This document shows, piece by piece, positions 24,655 to 32,963 of a stretch of DNA of 64,000 nt. This DNA is from Antarctobacter aquimaris (GTDB lineage: Bacteria; Pseudomonadota; Alphaproteobacteria; Rhodobacterales; Rhodobacteraceae). The notes below the pieces were generated by a model. The model was not told the DNA's origin. It ran no database searches and was given only the letters and a program-made list of their open reading frames with translations. How positions within the stretch are numbered: position 1 is the first letter of the stretch; the number at the start of each line of letters is the position of its first letter. The position numbers and the translations under genes are program-made. The stretch is from assembly GCF_900184945.1 (NCBI RefSeq), contig NZ_FXYF01000012.1:62001-126000 (forward strand), given 5' to 3'.

Positions 24655-25629
24655 ATGGCTGGATTGACCAGGCAACAGATTGGCAGCGTCCTTGCAAGAC
24701 AAGGCATCCTGATCGCCTTTGCGGTCTTCATCATCGCCTTTACCGTCGCGAACCCCAAGTTCCTGACACCGGACAACGTGCTGAGCGTGGCGCGGTCCTC
24801 GGCGATCCTGGGGGTCATGGCGCTGGGCGTCACCTTTGTGGTGATCAGCGGCAACCTCGACCTGTCGGTCGGCTCCATGATGTCATTCTCGACCATCGTG
24901 GTGCTGGACCTGCACGACAAGCTTGGTCCGCTGATGGCGATCCCGGCGATGTTCGCCATGACGATGTGCCTGGGGGCGATCATCGGGTTCCTCGTGGGCT
25001 ACATGAAGCTGAATTCGCTGATCGTGACCCTGGGGATGCTGTCGGCGATCCACGGACTGACGCTGACCTATTCCGGCGGCAAGAACATGGACATCGCCGA
25101 CAAGGAAGGCACCTGGTTCGGCGTCTTCGGGCAGGGCACGGCGCTGGGCATCCCGGTGCCCATCGTGATCTTTCTCGCGCTGGCGGCGCTGCTGGGGCTG
25201 ATGCTGTCGCGCACCCCCTTCGGACGCAAGGTCTACGCGGTGGGCGGCAACGGCACGGCGGCGACCTTTTCCGGCATCCGCCGGGCGCGCACGGTGTTCC
25301 AGTGTTACCTGATCTCCTCGGCCTGCGTGGCCACGGCGGGCCTGATCCAGGCCAGCCGCTCGCTCGGCTCGCAGAACACGGTGGGGCAGGGGCTGGAACT
25401 GGAGGTGCTGGCCGCGGTCATCCTGGGCGGTGCGTCGCTGCTGGGCGGGTCGGGCACCATCTTCAAGACCGTGATCGGCGTGCTGATCCTGGGTTTCATC
25501 CAGAACGGCCTGCTGCTGATGGGCCTGCAATTCTACGTCCAGTTCGTCGTGACCTGGGTGATCATCATCCTTGCTGTCTGGCTCGACATTGCGGCCAAGC
25601 GCGGCAAGCTCTGGTCGCCGATCGCCTAG
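24655..25629 (+). CDS. Sugar ABC transporter permease 1 (RbsC/XylH family)
   Basis: 324-residue BPD_transp_2 family membrane protein with about 8-10 hydrophobic segments. Conserved VISGNLDLSVGSMMSF near residue 62 and VLGGASLLGGSGTIFKTVIGVLILGFIQNGL near 260. A GGGAGGGGAACATG ribosome site fixes the start. Probably forms a heterodimer with the second permease encoded directly downstream; systems with two different RbsC-type permeases are less common than homodimers. Confidence 0.92.
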   Translation: MAGLTRQQIGSVLARQGILIAFAVFIIAFTVANPKFLTPDNVLSVARSSAILGVMALGVTFVVISGNLDLSVGSMMSFSTIVVLDLHDKLGPLMAIPAMFAMTMCLGAIIGFLVGYMKLNSLIVTLGMLSAIHGLTLTYSGGKNMDIADKEGTWFGVFGQGTALGIPVPIVIFLALAALLGLMLSRTPFGRKVYAVGGNGTAATFSGIRRARTVFQCYLISSACVATAGLIQASRSLGSQNTVGQGLELEVLAAVILGGASLLGGSGTIFKTVIGVLILGFIQNGLLLMGLQFYVQFVVTWVIIILAVWLDIAAKRGKLWSPIA

Positions 25630-25676
25630 CCCTCAAGCAGCGAAGCGTTAGGGCGCACAATCAGGGAGGGAATAAC

Positions 25677-26678
25677 ATGCAACCCGGAACACTGTCCAAG
25701 GCGCTGAAAAGCGGCGCGATCTGGGGCTTCATCGTGCTGGAGCTGATCTTTTTCAGCGTCGCGGGGGAATTCCTGTCGCTCTCGAACAAGGCCTTCATGG
25801 ATTGGGAGAACATGCTGCTGCTGCTCAAGCAGTCCGCCCCGATCGGGATCATCGCGATGGGCATGACCATCGTCATGGTCAACGGCAACATCGACCTCAG
25901 CGTGGGCGCGACCTTCGCCATCGCCGCCATCGTCCTGCTGGACAGCCTGACCTGGCCGATCTTTGCCGGGCTCGGCGACTGGGTGATCCCGGTGGCCTGG
26001 CTGCTGGCCTTGGCGGTGGGCACGCTGCTGGGCGCGCTCAACGGGCTGATCGTGTGGAAGACCGGCGTGGATGCCTTCATCGTCACGCTGGGGTCCATGC
26101 TGGGCTATCGCGGCATCGTGTTCATGTTCAACGGCGAGAACCCCACCAGCCACCTGAACTGGACGCTGGTGGACTTTGCCGAGGCGCATTTCCTGGGCCT
26201 GGCCACCGCGTCCTGGGCGCTGCTGATCGTCACGCTGATGGTCTGGTTCCTGATGGCCAAGACCGTGCATGGCCGCAACGCCTACGCCATCGGAGACAAC
26301 CGCGAGGCGGCGGTCAATGCCGGTATCCGCGTCGGGCCGCACATGATGATCAACTTTGCCATCATCGGCTTTCTCGCGGCGCTGTCCGCCGTGGTGTTCT
26401 ATTCCGAAAGCGGCTCGGTCAATCCCAATGACGGCCAGCTTTACGAGCTTTGGGTGATCACCGCCGTCGTGCTGGGCGGCACCAAGATCACTGGCGGCGC
26501 GGGCAACGTGATCGGCACATTCGGCGGGGTCATTGCGATCCAGCTCTTGCGCAAGGGGTTGGGCCACATCGGGGCCGACACCTCGACCGTCAACCTCGTG
26601 ATCGGCAGCATCCTGGTCGCCGTCCTGATCCTGGACCGCCAGTTGAACGTGAAGGGCAAAGAGGAGTTGAAGGCATGA
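25677..26678 (+). CDS. Sugar ABC transporter permease 2 (RbsC/XylH family)
   Basis: 333 residues from ATG 25677, with GGGAGGGAATAAC before it. Conserved VNGNIDLSVGATFAIAAIV around residue 78 and VLGGTKITGGAGNVIGTFGGVIAIQLLRKGL near 270; a longer periplasmic loop (FNGENPTSHLNWTLVDFAEAHF) distinguishes it from permease 1, and this is reminiscent of XylH. Overlaps the ATPase gene by four bases. Confidence 0.92.
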   Translation: MQPGTLSKALKSGAIWGFIVLELIFFSVAGEFLSLSNKAFMDWENMLLLLKQSAPIGIIAMGMTIVMVNGNIDLSVGATFAIAAIVLLDSLTWPIFAGLGDWVIPVAWLLALAVGTLLGALNGLIVWKTGVDAFIVTLGSMLGYRGIVFMFNGENPTSHLNWTLVDFAEAHFLGLATASWALLIVTLMVWFLMAKTVHGRNAYAIGDNREAAVNAGIRVGPHMMINFAIIGFLAALSAVVFYSESGSVNPNDGQLYELWVITAVVLGGTKITGGAGNVIGTFGGVIAIQLLRKGLGHIGADTSTVNLVIGSILVAVLILDRQLNVKGKEELKA

Positions 26679-28186
26679 CCGACGCAAAACCCGTCCTGCG
26701 ACTGGAGAACATCGGCAAGTCGTTTCCCGGCGTGCGCGCGCTCGACAACGTGTCCTTTACGGTCATGCCCGGCGAGGTGCACGCCCTGATGGGCGAGAAT
26801 GGCGCCGGCAAGTCCACCTCGATGAAGGTGCTGGGCGGCATCTACCAGCCGGACGAGGGCAGCATCTACGTCGGCGACGAACAGGTGGTGATGAGCGGCC
26901 CGCTCGAGGCCAAGGCCAAGGGCATCGTCTTTATCCACCAGGAATTGAGCCTGGCGACGGAGCTGTCCGTGGCCGAAAACATCTACCTGGGCGAGCTGCC
27001 GCGAAAAAGCTTTGGCCGGGTCGATTGGCAGACCCTGTTCCAGCGCACCGACGCGATCCTGAAAAAGCTGAACGTCGGTTTCACGGCGCGGACCCGCGTC
27101 GGCGACCTGTCCATCGCCAACCAGCAGATGGTCGAGATCGCCCGCGCGCTGACGGTCGACGCAAAGGCGGTGATCTTCGACGAACCCACCGCCTCGCTGA
27201 CCGATGCGGAAAAGAGCGTGCTGTTCGACGTCATTGCCGATCTCAAGGCCGATGGCGTCGGGATCATCTACATCTCGCACCGCATGGAAGAGATCTTCAA
27301 GATCACCGACCGGATCACCGTGCTGCGCGACGGGCAGTACCAGGGCACGGTCGCCACCGCCGACACGACCGAGGAGGCCGTCACGCAGATGATGATCGGC
27401 CGCAAGCTGGACCTCAGCCGCAACGCCGTTCACCACGAACTGGGCGATGTCGCGCTCGAGGTGCGCGGGCTGAGTTGCGGCAAGCTCTATACCGACGTCA
27501 GCTTTGCCGTGCGCCGGGGTGAGGTGCTGGGGTTCTACGGGCTGGTCGGCGCGGGCCGCACCGAGATCGCCGAAACCCTGTTCGGCCTGCGTGACCCGTC
27601 TTCGGGCCAGATCCTGATGGACGGCGAGGAGGTGCGCATTCATTCGCCCGCCGACGCCATCGCGCGCGGCATCAGCCTGGTGCCCGAGGACCGCAAGGGG
27701 CAGGGCCTGATCCTGGGCATGAACTGCCGGGACAACATGACCCTGCCGCAGGTCGACGACCTGACCGCCGGGCCCTTCATGGCCGAAGGCGCCGAGGTGG
27801 CGATCTTTGACCAGTACCGCGACCGGCTGGACATCCGCACCCCGGGCTGGAAACAGCGGGTCGGCAACCTGTCGGGCGGCAACCAGCAGAAGATCGTCAT
27901 CGGCAAGTGGCTGTCGATGCATCCCAGCGTGCTGATCGTGGACGAACCCACGCGCGGCATCGACGTCGGCAGCAAGTCCGAGATCCACAAGCTGCTGCGC
28001 GAACTGGCGGCACAGGGCTACGCGGTCATCGTCATCAGCTCGGAGATGCCCGAGGTCTTGCACGTCGCCGACCGGATCGTCGCCATGTACTCGGGCCGGA
28101 TCATGCGGACCTTCACCTCGGAGGAGGTGACAGAGGACAGCCTGGTCCAGGCAATTTCCGGGCTGGGCGGCGAGCGCGCCGCCTGA
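26675..28186 (+). CDS. Sugar ABC transporter double ATPase (RbsA/XylG/MglA type)
   Basis: 503 residues with two nucleotide-binding domains. Domain 1 (about 5-235) has GENGAGKST, LSIANQQM and IFDEPTASLT. Domain 2 (about 250-495) has the degenerate Walker A GLVGAGRTE normal in this family, LSGGNQQK and VDEPTRGIDVGSK. Start ATG 26675 overlaps the permease stop (ATGA). It energises the two permeases encoded just upstream. Confidence 0.94.
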   Translation: MTDAKPVLRLENIGKSFPGVRALDNVSFTVMPGEVHALMGENGAGKSTSMKVLGGIYQPDEGSIYVGDEQVVMSGPLEAKAKGIVFIHQELSLATELSVAENIYLGELPRKSFGRVDWQTLFQRTDAILKKLNVGFTARTRVGDLSIANQQMVEIARALTVDAKAVIFDEPTASLTDAEKSVLFDVIADLKADGVGIIYISHRMEEIFKITDRITVLRDGQYQGTVATADTTEEAVTQMMIGRKLDLSRNAVHHELGDVALEVRGLSCGKLYTDVSFAVRRGEVLGFYGLVGAGRTEIAETLFGLRDPSSGQILMDGEEVRIHSPADAIARGISLVPEDRKGQGLILGMNCRDNMTLPQVDDLTAGPFMAEGAEVAIFDQYRDRLDIRTPGWKQRVGNLSGGNQQKIVIGKWLSMHPSVLIVDEPTRGIDVGSKSEIHKLLRELAAQGYAVIVISSEMPEVLHVADRIVAMYSGRIMRTFTSEEVTEDSLVQAISGLGGERAA

Positions 28187-28251
28187 GACCCGTGACAACG
28201 TACGGGGTCGCCCGACCGGGCGGCCCATCCCATCCCAGAACTGGAGACTTG

Positions 28252-29112
28252 ATGAAACTTCTTCGCCATGGCGCCCCCGGTGCCGAAAAACCGGGTCTGC
28301 TGGATGCCGCCGGTCGCGTGCGCGACCTGTCCGATGTGGTGGCCGACATCGCCGGAGAGACGCTGCGCCCCGACGGGCTGAAGGCGCTGCGCGCGCTCGA
28401 TCCCGAAACGCTGCCGCTGGTCGAGGGCACCCCGCAGGGGGACCTGCGGCTAGGCCCTTGCGTCGGCCGCGTGGGCAAGTTCATCTGCATCGGCTTGAAC
28501 TACGCCGACCACGCCGAAGAGGCGGGCATGGCGATCCCCCCCGAGCCGGTGATCTTCAACAAGTGGACTTCCGCCATCTGCGGCCCCAACGACCCGATCC
28601 AGATCCCGCGCGACAGCGTCAAGACCGACTGGGAAGTCGAATTGGGCATCGTGATCGGCGAACCGGGCGCCTACATCGACGAGGCCGACGCGATGACCCA
28701 TGTCGCCGGCTTCTGCGTGGTCAACGACGTGTCCGAACGCGAGTTCCAGATCGAGCGCGCCGGCACCTGGGACAAGGGCAAGGGCTGCGACACCTTCGGG
28801 CCGACCGGCCCCTGGCTGGTCACCCCGGACGAGGTGGCCGATATCGACGCGCTGGACATGTGGCTGGACGTGGACGGGGTCCGGCAGCAGACCGGCACCA
28901 CCGCGACGATGATCTACAAGGTGCCGCACCTGATCGCCTATTGCAGCCGCTTCATGAGCCTTCAGCCCGGCGACGTGATCTCGACCGGCACACCTCCGGG
29001 CGTCGGCATGGGGCAGAAACCGCCGCGCTTTCTCAAGGGGGGCGAGGTCGTGACGCTGGGCATCTCGGGCCTGGGCGAGCAGCGCTCCAAGGTCCTGCCG
29101 GCGCTGCGGTAG
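28252..29112 (+). CDS. Fumarylacetoacetate hydrolase-family protein (2,4-diketo-3-deoxy sugar acid hydrolase-like)
   Basis: 286 residues from ATG 28252. N-terminal small domain (1-70), then the FAH fold with metal ligands in KTDWEVELGIVIG (two Glu) and the Asp of NDVSEREFQ; GKGCDTFGPTGPWLVT and SLQPGDVISTGTPPGVG are typical of the ureidoglycolate lyase/2,4-diketo-3-deoxy-L-fuconate hydrolase branch. Such hydrolases split the diketo acid into pyruvate and L-lactate or glycolate. Linked SDRs and an LldD-like oxidase fit that pathway. Last gene of the ABC operon, 65 bases after the ATPase. Confidence 0.88.
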   Translation: MKLLRHGAPGAEKPGLLDAAGRVRDLSDVVADIAGETLRPDGLKALRALDPETLPLVEGTPQGDLRLGPCVGRVGKFICIGLNYADHAEEAGMAIPPEPVIFNKWTSAICGPNDPIQIPRDSVKTDWEVELGIVIGEPGAYIDEADAMTHVAGFCVVNDVSEREFQIERAGTWDKGKGCDTFGPTGPWLVTPDEVADIDALDMWLDVDGVRQQTGTTATMIYKVPHLIAYCSRFMSLQPGDVISTGTPPGVGMGQKPPRFLKGGEVVTLGISGLGEQRSKVLPALR

Positions 29113-29210
29113 GGGGCAGGGGCTGCGTCCGAACCAGCGCCACCGGCGAAATCGCTCCGGGCACCTGCGGGCCGCGCCAGACCTTTCGGCGCAGACGTGT
29201 CGATGCCCGG

Positions 29211-29642
29211 TCAGGCCGCTCCGGGCATCGCCATCCGGAGGGTCACTTCGCCGGATGGCCCATGCAGATAGGTCGCCTCGGTCACGAAGCCTTGCCGCTC
29301 GTAGAACGGCCGCCCGACCGTGTTCTGCGCAAACACGTCCACGCGCAGCGGGCCCTTGATCTGCGCGACGTGGTCGACCAGCGCCTTGCCCAGCCCCTTG
29401 CGGTGATGCGCGGGGTCAACGAACAACCCGCCGATCTCGGCGTCGACCATGGCGATGAACCCGACCGGCTGGCCATTGTCCTCGATCACCCAGGTTTCGG
29501 CGTTGGGCAGATAGATGGCGCGCATGTCCTCTTTGACCTGCGCCACGAATTCCGGCAGCAGGAATGGATGCGCCAGCGCATTCGCCGCCTCCCAGATCGC
29601 GATCAGGGCGTCGGTGTCGGCTTGGGTGTATTTCCTGATCAT
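29211..29642 (-). CDS. GNAT-family N-acetyltransferase (YjaB-like)
   Basis: 143 residues starting at ATG 29642. MIRKYTQADTDALIAIWEAANALAHPFL is the typical N-terminus, GLFVDPAHHRKGLGKALVDH is the acetyl-CoA loop (Q/RxxGxG/A version HRKGLG), and FYERQGF is motif B. Substrate unknown. It follows rsgA by four bases and may be co-transcribed. Confidence 0.87.
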   Translation of the reverse strand: MIRKYTQADTDALIAIWEAANALAHPFLLPEFVAQVKEDMRAIYLPNAETWVIEDNGQPVGFIAMVDAEIGGLFVDPAHHRKGLGKALVDHVAQIKGPLRVDVFAQNTVGRPFYERQGFVTEATYLHGPSGEVTLRMAMPGAA

Positions 29643-29646
29643 GGGA

Positions 29647-30711
29647 CTACTTCCGGTTCTTCTTCTTGACGGCGCGGATCGTCTTGCGCAGGGCCTTGGC
29701 GCTGGATTTGCGCTCGGCCAAGGAGGTCGTGTTGAACTTCTCTTCGTCGAGCAGCTTGCGCCATCGGGCCACCCGCGCGGTGTCCAGCTCGCCCGCGTCG
29801 AGCGCGGCGCGGATGGCGCATCCCGGCTCGGACTCGTGGGCGCAGTCGTTGAACTTGCACCGGCCGGCCAGGGCGGTGATGTCGGCAAAGGTGTCGGCGA
29901 TCCCGTCCTCGGCCTCGGCCAGTTGCAGTTCGCGCATGCCCGGAGTGTCCAGAACGGCGCAGCCGCTGGGCAGGAAATGCAGATGGCGATGCGTGGTCGT
30001 ATGACGGCCGCGCGCGTCATCCTCGCGGATCGGCGCGGTCTCGACCAGCGGATCGCCCAGCAGCGCGTTGACCAGGGTCGACTTTCCCACCCCGGACGAG
30101 CCGAGAAAGACAACCGTCTGGCCGGCGCCGCACCATTCGCCCAGCATGGCCTTGGGCGCCTCGCTCCGGGCATTGATCGGAACGATGCGGGCCAGGGTCG
30201 ATAGCTCGGCCAGTTGCGCAAGGTAGGGCTCCGGATCGGGACAAAGGTCGACCTTTGTCAGCACGATCACCGGGGGCACACCCGCCTCCAGCGCCATGGC
30301 GACATAGCGTTCCAGCCGCGCCACGTTGAAATCCTGGTTGCAGGACGACACGACAAAGGCAGTGTCCACGTTGGCCGCGATCAATTGAAGGTCTCGGCCT
30401 TTGCCGGGGGTGCGCCGCTGAAACAGGCTCTTGCGTTCCAGAACGCGGCTGGAGGTGGGCAGGACCCGGTTCAGCAGCAGCCAGTCGCCCACGGTGGCAA
30501 CCGGGCCGGGCGGAACGACCGTGTCGATGCCATCCCCCAGCACGCGCAACCCGGAGCGATGCACCTCGGTGACGCGCACCGGCGGGGTCAGCTCCAGCTC
30601 TTGGGCGCTGACCTGCCCGGCAAAGAAGGCGTTCCAGCCCAGCGTCTCCAACCGGGAGCGCGGCGCTGGCATATCCTCGGAGGAGGGGGGATGGGGGTCG
30701 TCCCGGGTCAT
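29647..30711 (-). CDS. rsgA: Ribosome small-subunit-dependent GTPase A
   Basis: 354-residue circularly permuted GTPase that assists late 30S maturation. An N-terminal OB-fold region (about 20-105) is followed by the G domain with TKVD (G4) before the P-loop GSSGVGKS, then DTPGMREL (G3). The C-terminal zinc knuckle CKFNDCAHESEPGC keeps the Cys-x4-Cys-x-His-x5-Cys pattern. The C-terminus is lysine-rich (RAVKKKNRK), suiting rRNA contact. Start ATG 30711; a second Met at residue 14 is possible. Confidence 0.93.
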   Translation of the reverse strand: MTRDDPHPPSSEDMPAPRSRLETLGWNAFFAGQVSAQELELTPPVRVTEVHRSGLRVLGDGIDTVVPPGPVATVGDWLLLNRVLPTSSRVLERKSLFQRRTPGKGRDLQLIAANVDTAFVVSSCNQDFNVARLERYVAMALEAGVPPVIVLTKVDLCPDPEPYLAQLAELSTLARIVPINARSEAPKAMLGEWCGAGQTVVFLGSSGVGKSTLVNALLGDPLVETAPIREDDARGRHTTTHRHLHFLPSGCAVLDTPGMRELQLAEAEDGIADTFADITALAGRCKFNDCAHESEPGCAIRAALDAGELDTARVARWRKLLDEEKFNTTSLAERKSSAKALRKTIRAVKKKNRK

Positions 30712-31076
30712 GGTCTTGGCCTTTCGTGGTCCGGGCTTTGGCAGAGTGGTGTTGGCGCGGGGTCGCGGTCGGGGTGCCCGGTCTTGGGTTCATCCCAGGC
30801 AGAAGAGCGCTGTTCCTGCTTCTGTATCGAGTCGTTGATACAGAAGCGAGGCCTCGTGCGGGTCTTCTTCTCAGGCGGCAGGCCCGAGCTGCCCCTTTGG
30901 TGCAGGCCAAGGGCGGCTGCCTCCGCTGGCCCTGGCACTGCGTCGCGCCTGTGAAGAAATCTAGTCGTCAGGCCGATCAGGACTCGACCCGCAGCTCGGA
31001 AAACGCGATTCTGGACCGGAACCCTGCGCCGAGTCAGAAAGCGGGGGAGGCATCAGGCACCATCGAGGGCAAAACC
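30712..31076. other. 365-base intergenic region with a strong inverted repeat
   Basis: No convincing gene: the open plus-strand frame reads low-complexity basic sequence with no start site signals. It holds the rsgA promoter side on the left and the leader of the small lipoprotein gene on the right (GGGGGAGG at 31043, rather far from the ATG). The notable element is the inverted repeat at 30818-30847. Confidence 0.6.
30818..30847. repeat. Perfect 11-bp inverted repeat
   Basis: GCTTCTGTATC (30818-30828) and GATACAGAAGC (30837-30847) are exact complements with an 8-base spacer. No T-run follows on either strand, so it is not a standard intrinsic terminator; it could be an operator or a structured leader element. 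Confidence 0.6.
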
Positions 31077-31364
31077 ATGAGCAGAACCACAGTCACAGCC
31101 ATTTGCGCGCTGTTCCTTGTCGCCGCATGCGCCGGGGTGACCGGCGGGCGCGCCGTGGTCAAGGGCGCCGGACCGGACGAACTGCTGAAGCTCCGCTATG
31201 GGCCGGGGCTGGGCTACAAGGTCAAGCTGGGCCTGCCGGACGGCACGGAGCTGACGCGTCATGACTGCGTGACCGAACTGGGTCAGCTCTGGTGCCGGGT
31301 CTCGCTGGCCAAGGCGCCGTCCATGTCCGGCTATGTTTCGGCAGACTATCTGACGGCGCCCTGA
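31077..31364 (+). CDS. Small lipoprotein with bacterial SH3-like domain
   Basis: 95 residues from ATG 31077. Residues 1-18 form a lipoprotein signal peptide with the lipobox LVAAC (Cys18), so it is membrane-anchored in the periplasm. The rest matches a short SH3b domain: LLKLRYGPGLGYKVKLGLPDGTELTRHDC, then LWCRVSLAKAPSMSGYVSADYL. Two cysteines may form a disulfide. Role unknown; SH3b domains often bind cell wall. Confidence 0.82.
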   Translation: MSRTTVTAICALFLVAACAGVTGGRAVVKGAGPDELLKLRYGPGLGYKVKLGLPDGTELTRHDCVTELGQLWCRVSLAKAPSMSGYVSADYLTAP

Positions 31365-31374
31365 ACCCGGCCGC

Positions 31375-32364
31375 TCACTCGGGCTGGCAGATCTCGTGCC
31401 GTGCCACGGCCCGCGCCGTCAAGCCGATCAGCACGGCGACGATGACCACCAGCAGGGCGAGGCAGGCAAAGCCGGCCGTGGTGTGGGCGGGAGAGCCCGC
31501 CAGCGTCCCGAAACGGAAGGTGGCGATGGTCAGGGTGGCGACCGGAAAGCTCAGCGCCCACCAGGACAGCGCAAAACTCTGTCCGCGCAGCTTGGGCACC
31601 TGGGTCAGCGCCAGCAGGGCAAAGACGATGGTCGTGCCATAGAACAGCCGCGCCGTGGCGTCCAGAACCCCGCCGTTCAGTTGCAGCCAGCTGAGGAACG
31701 CCACCGCAGGCGGCGCGATCAGGATGGCGATCGTCGGCACCATCCGGCCCGGCAGCGGATCGTGAAAGATCAGCCGGTTCATCACCAGCACCAGCAGCAC
31801 CATCCAGAACACCAGCCCTGCCGCAAAGAAGACCCACGAGGATTCGACAAAGCCCAGCGACACGCCGGCCACCGGCGCCACTACGTTGCCGACCGCCGGA
31901 ATGAACCACGCGGGCGAGATGTGGACCGTCTGGAACGGGCGGTGGCCGATCCAGTTGGACAGCACCGCCAGCGTCAGGCCCGCCTGGCCCAGCGCACCCA
32001 CCACCCAGAGCGCCCGCGCGATGCCGGGCTGCACCGCCTGTAGCGCGGTGGCGATCAGCAGCAGCGAAATGGTGAGGGCCGGAAAGAACGACAGCTTGAC
32101 CGGATGGCGCCATTCCTGCGCCACGGCGTTGGGATAGCGCAAAGCCTTGAGCGTATAGATCGCGGACAGGCCGACGAACACCGCGACGGTCAGCGCCAAT
32201 GCGGCGCTGCTGGCCAGCGGCGGCCAGCCGGCCTGCAACTCGGCGACATGCAGCGCCAGGGTCATGCCGGACAGCCCCATCACGGAGGCGAAGAAGGGGA
32301 TGGGGAAATACTCGAGCCGATGTCCGGAGTGCTCCGGTTCGGCGATGTTGATGGATTGGGTCAT
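31375..32364 (-). CDS. TehA/SLAC1-family anion channel
   Basis: 329 residues, about ten hydrophobic segments, ending KxICQPE. FFASVMGLSGMTLA near the N-terminus and WFIPAVGNVVAPVAG in the middle are the conserved SLAC1/TehA pore segments; FALSWWALSFPVATLTIATFRF lies near the end. Members conduct or export anions (tellurite resistance, malate, nitrate or chloride). Convergent with the lipoprotein gene. Specific ion unknown. Confidence 0.88.
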   Translation of the reverse strand: MTQSINIAEPEHSGHRLEYFPIPFFASVMGLSGMTLALHVAELQAGWPPLASSAALALTVAVFVGLSAIYTLKALRYPNAVAQEWRHPVKLSFFPALTISLLLIATALQAVQPGIARALWVVGALGQAGLTLAVLSNWIGHRPFQTVHISPAWFIPAVGNVVAPVAGVSLGFVESSWVFFAAGLVFWMVLLVLVMNRLIFHDPLPGRMVPTIAILIAPPAVAFLSWLQLNGGVLDATARLFYGTTIVFALLALTQVPKLRGQSFALSWWALSFPVATLTIATFRFGTLAGSPAHTTAGFACLALLVVIVAVLIGLTARAVARHEICQPE

Positions 32365-32471
32365 CGGTCATGCTCTCGGATCAGGAAACCGGACCCCGGG
32401 TCATGTATCCCCAGGGGGCACGGCCGGCCAGGAGACGGGGGGAACGCCGCCGCCTGTCCTCTGTCGCCTGT

Positions 32472-32488
32472 GCTTGCCGGGGGCAAGC
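32472..32488. other. Short perfect hairpin in the tehA-like/Rieske gap
   Basis: GCTTGCC (32472-32478) pairs with GGCAAGC (32482-32488) around GGG. It sits in the 269-base gap between the Rieske gene end and the channel gene start, both on the minus strand, and may be a terminator of the desaturase-Rieske unit; there is no U-run. Confidence 0.4.
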
Positions 32489-32633
32489 GATCTGTTCCAC
32501 CACGCAGGCATTTTGCACGGCCAAAGCCGCGTAACGAGTATCTAGTGGACCGGCGCGGCGGCGAGAAGGCCGTGACACCCGGCGAAATGCCACAGCCCCG
32601 GCGGTGGCGGGGCAGCCGGGCTGTTGCCGGGAC

Positions 32634-32942
32634 TCAGAGCTCGATCCAGACGCGGCCGTTTTCGACCTTGGTCGGGTAGGTGCGCAGGTTGATGCAGGCG
32701 GGCGCACGGAGGGCCTCGCCGGTGCGGTAGTCGAAGGTGGCGTTGTGCTTGGGGCACTCGATCTCGTGTCCCTGGACCAGCCCGTCCCCGAGATGCACCT
32801 GTTCGTGCGTGCACAACCCGTCGGTGCAGAAGTAGGCGTCGTCCGGGCTGCGGTAGAGGGCGTAGGTGCGGCCGCCGTGATCAAAACGGATCAGGTCCTC
32901 GGTCTCGATGTCGTCGGTGGCGCAGGCGTCGATCCAGGGCAT
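32634..32942 (-). CDS. Rieske [2Fe-2S] ferredoxin, MocE-like
   Basis: 102 residues. The Rieske ligands are Cys-His in CTHEQVHLGDG and Cys-His in CPKHNATFDY, with the EHDxxxG-type spacing of soluble ferredoxins. It carries electrons to an oxygenase; the desaturase-like gene 21 bases upstream in the same unit is the obvious acceptor. Similar pairs are mocE-mocD of rhizopine catabolism. No ferredoxin reductase (MocF) gene lies nearby. Confidence 0.9.
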   Translation of the reverse strand: MPWIDACATDDIETEDLIRFDHGGRTYALYRSPDDAYFCTDGLCTHEQVHLGDGLVQGHEIECPKHNATFDYRTGEALRAPACINLRTYPTKVENGRVWIEL

Positions 32943-32963
32943 GGTCGGGTCTCCTTTGGGGCC

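Noticed and set aside
30726-31076. Upstream extension of the small lipoprotein frame (an extra 117 codons).
   Set aside because: The extension lacks a ribosome site and would bury the lipoprotein signal peptide and lipobox.
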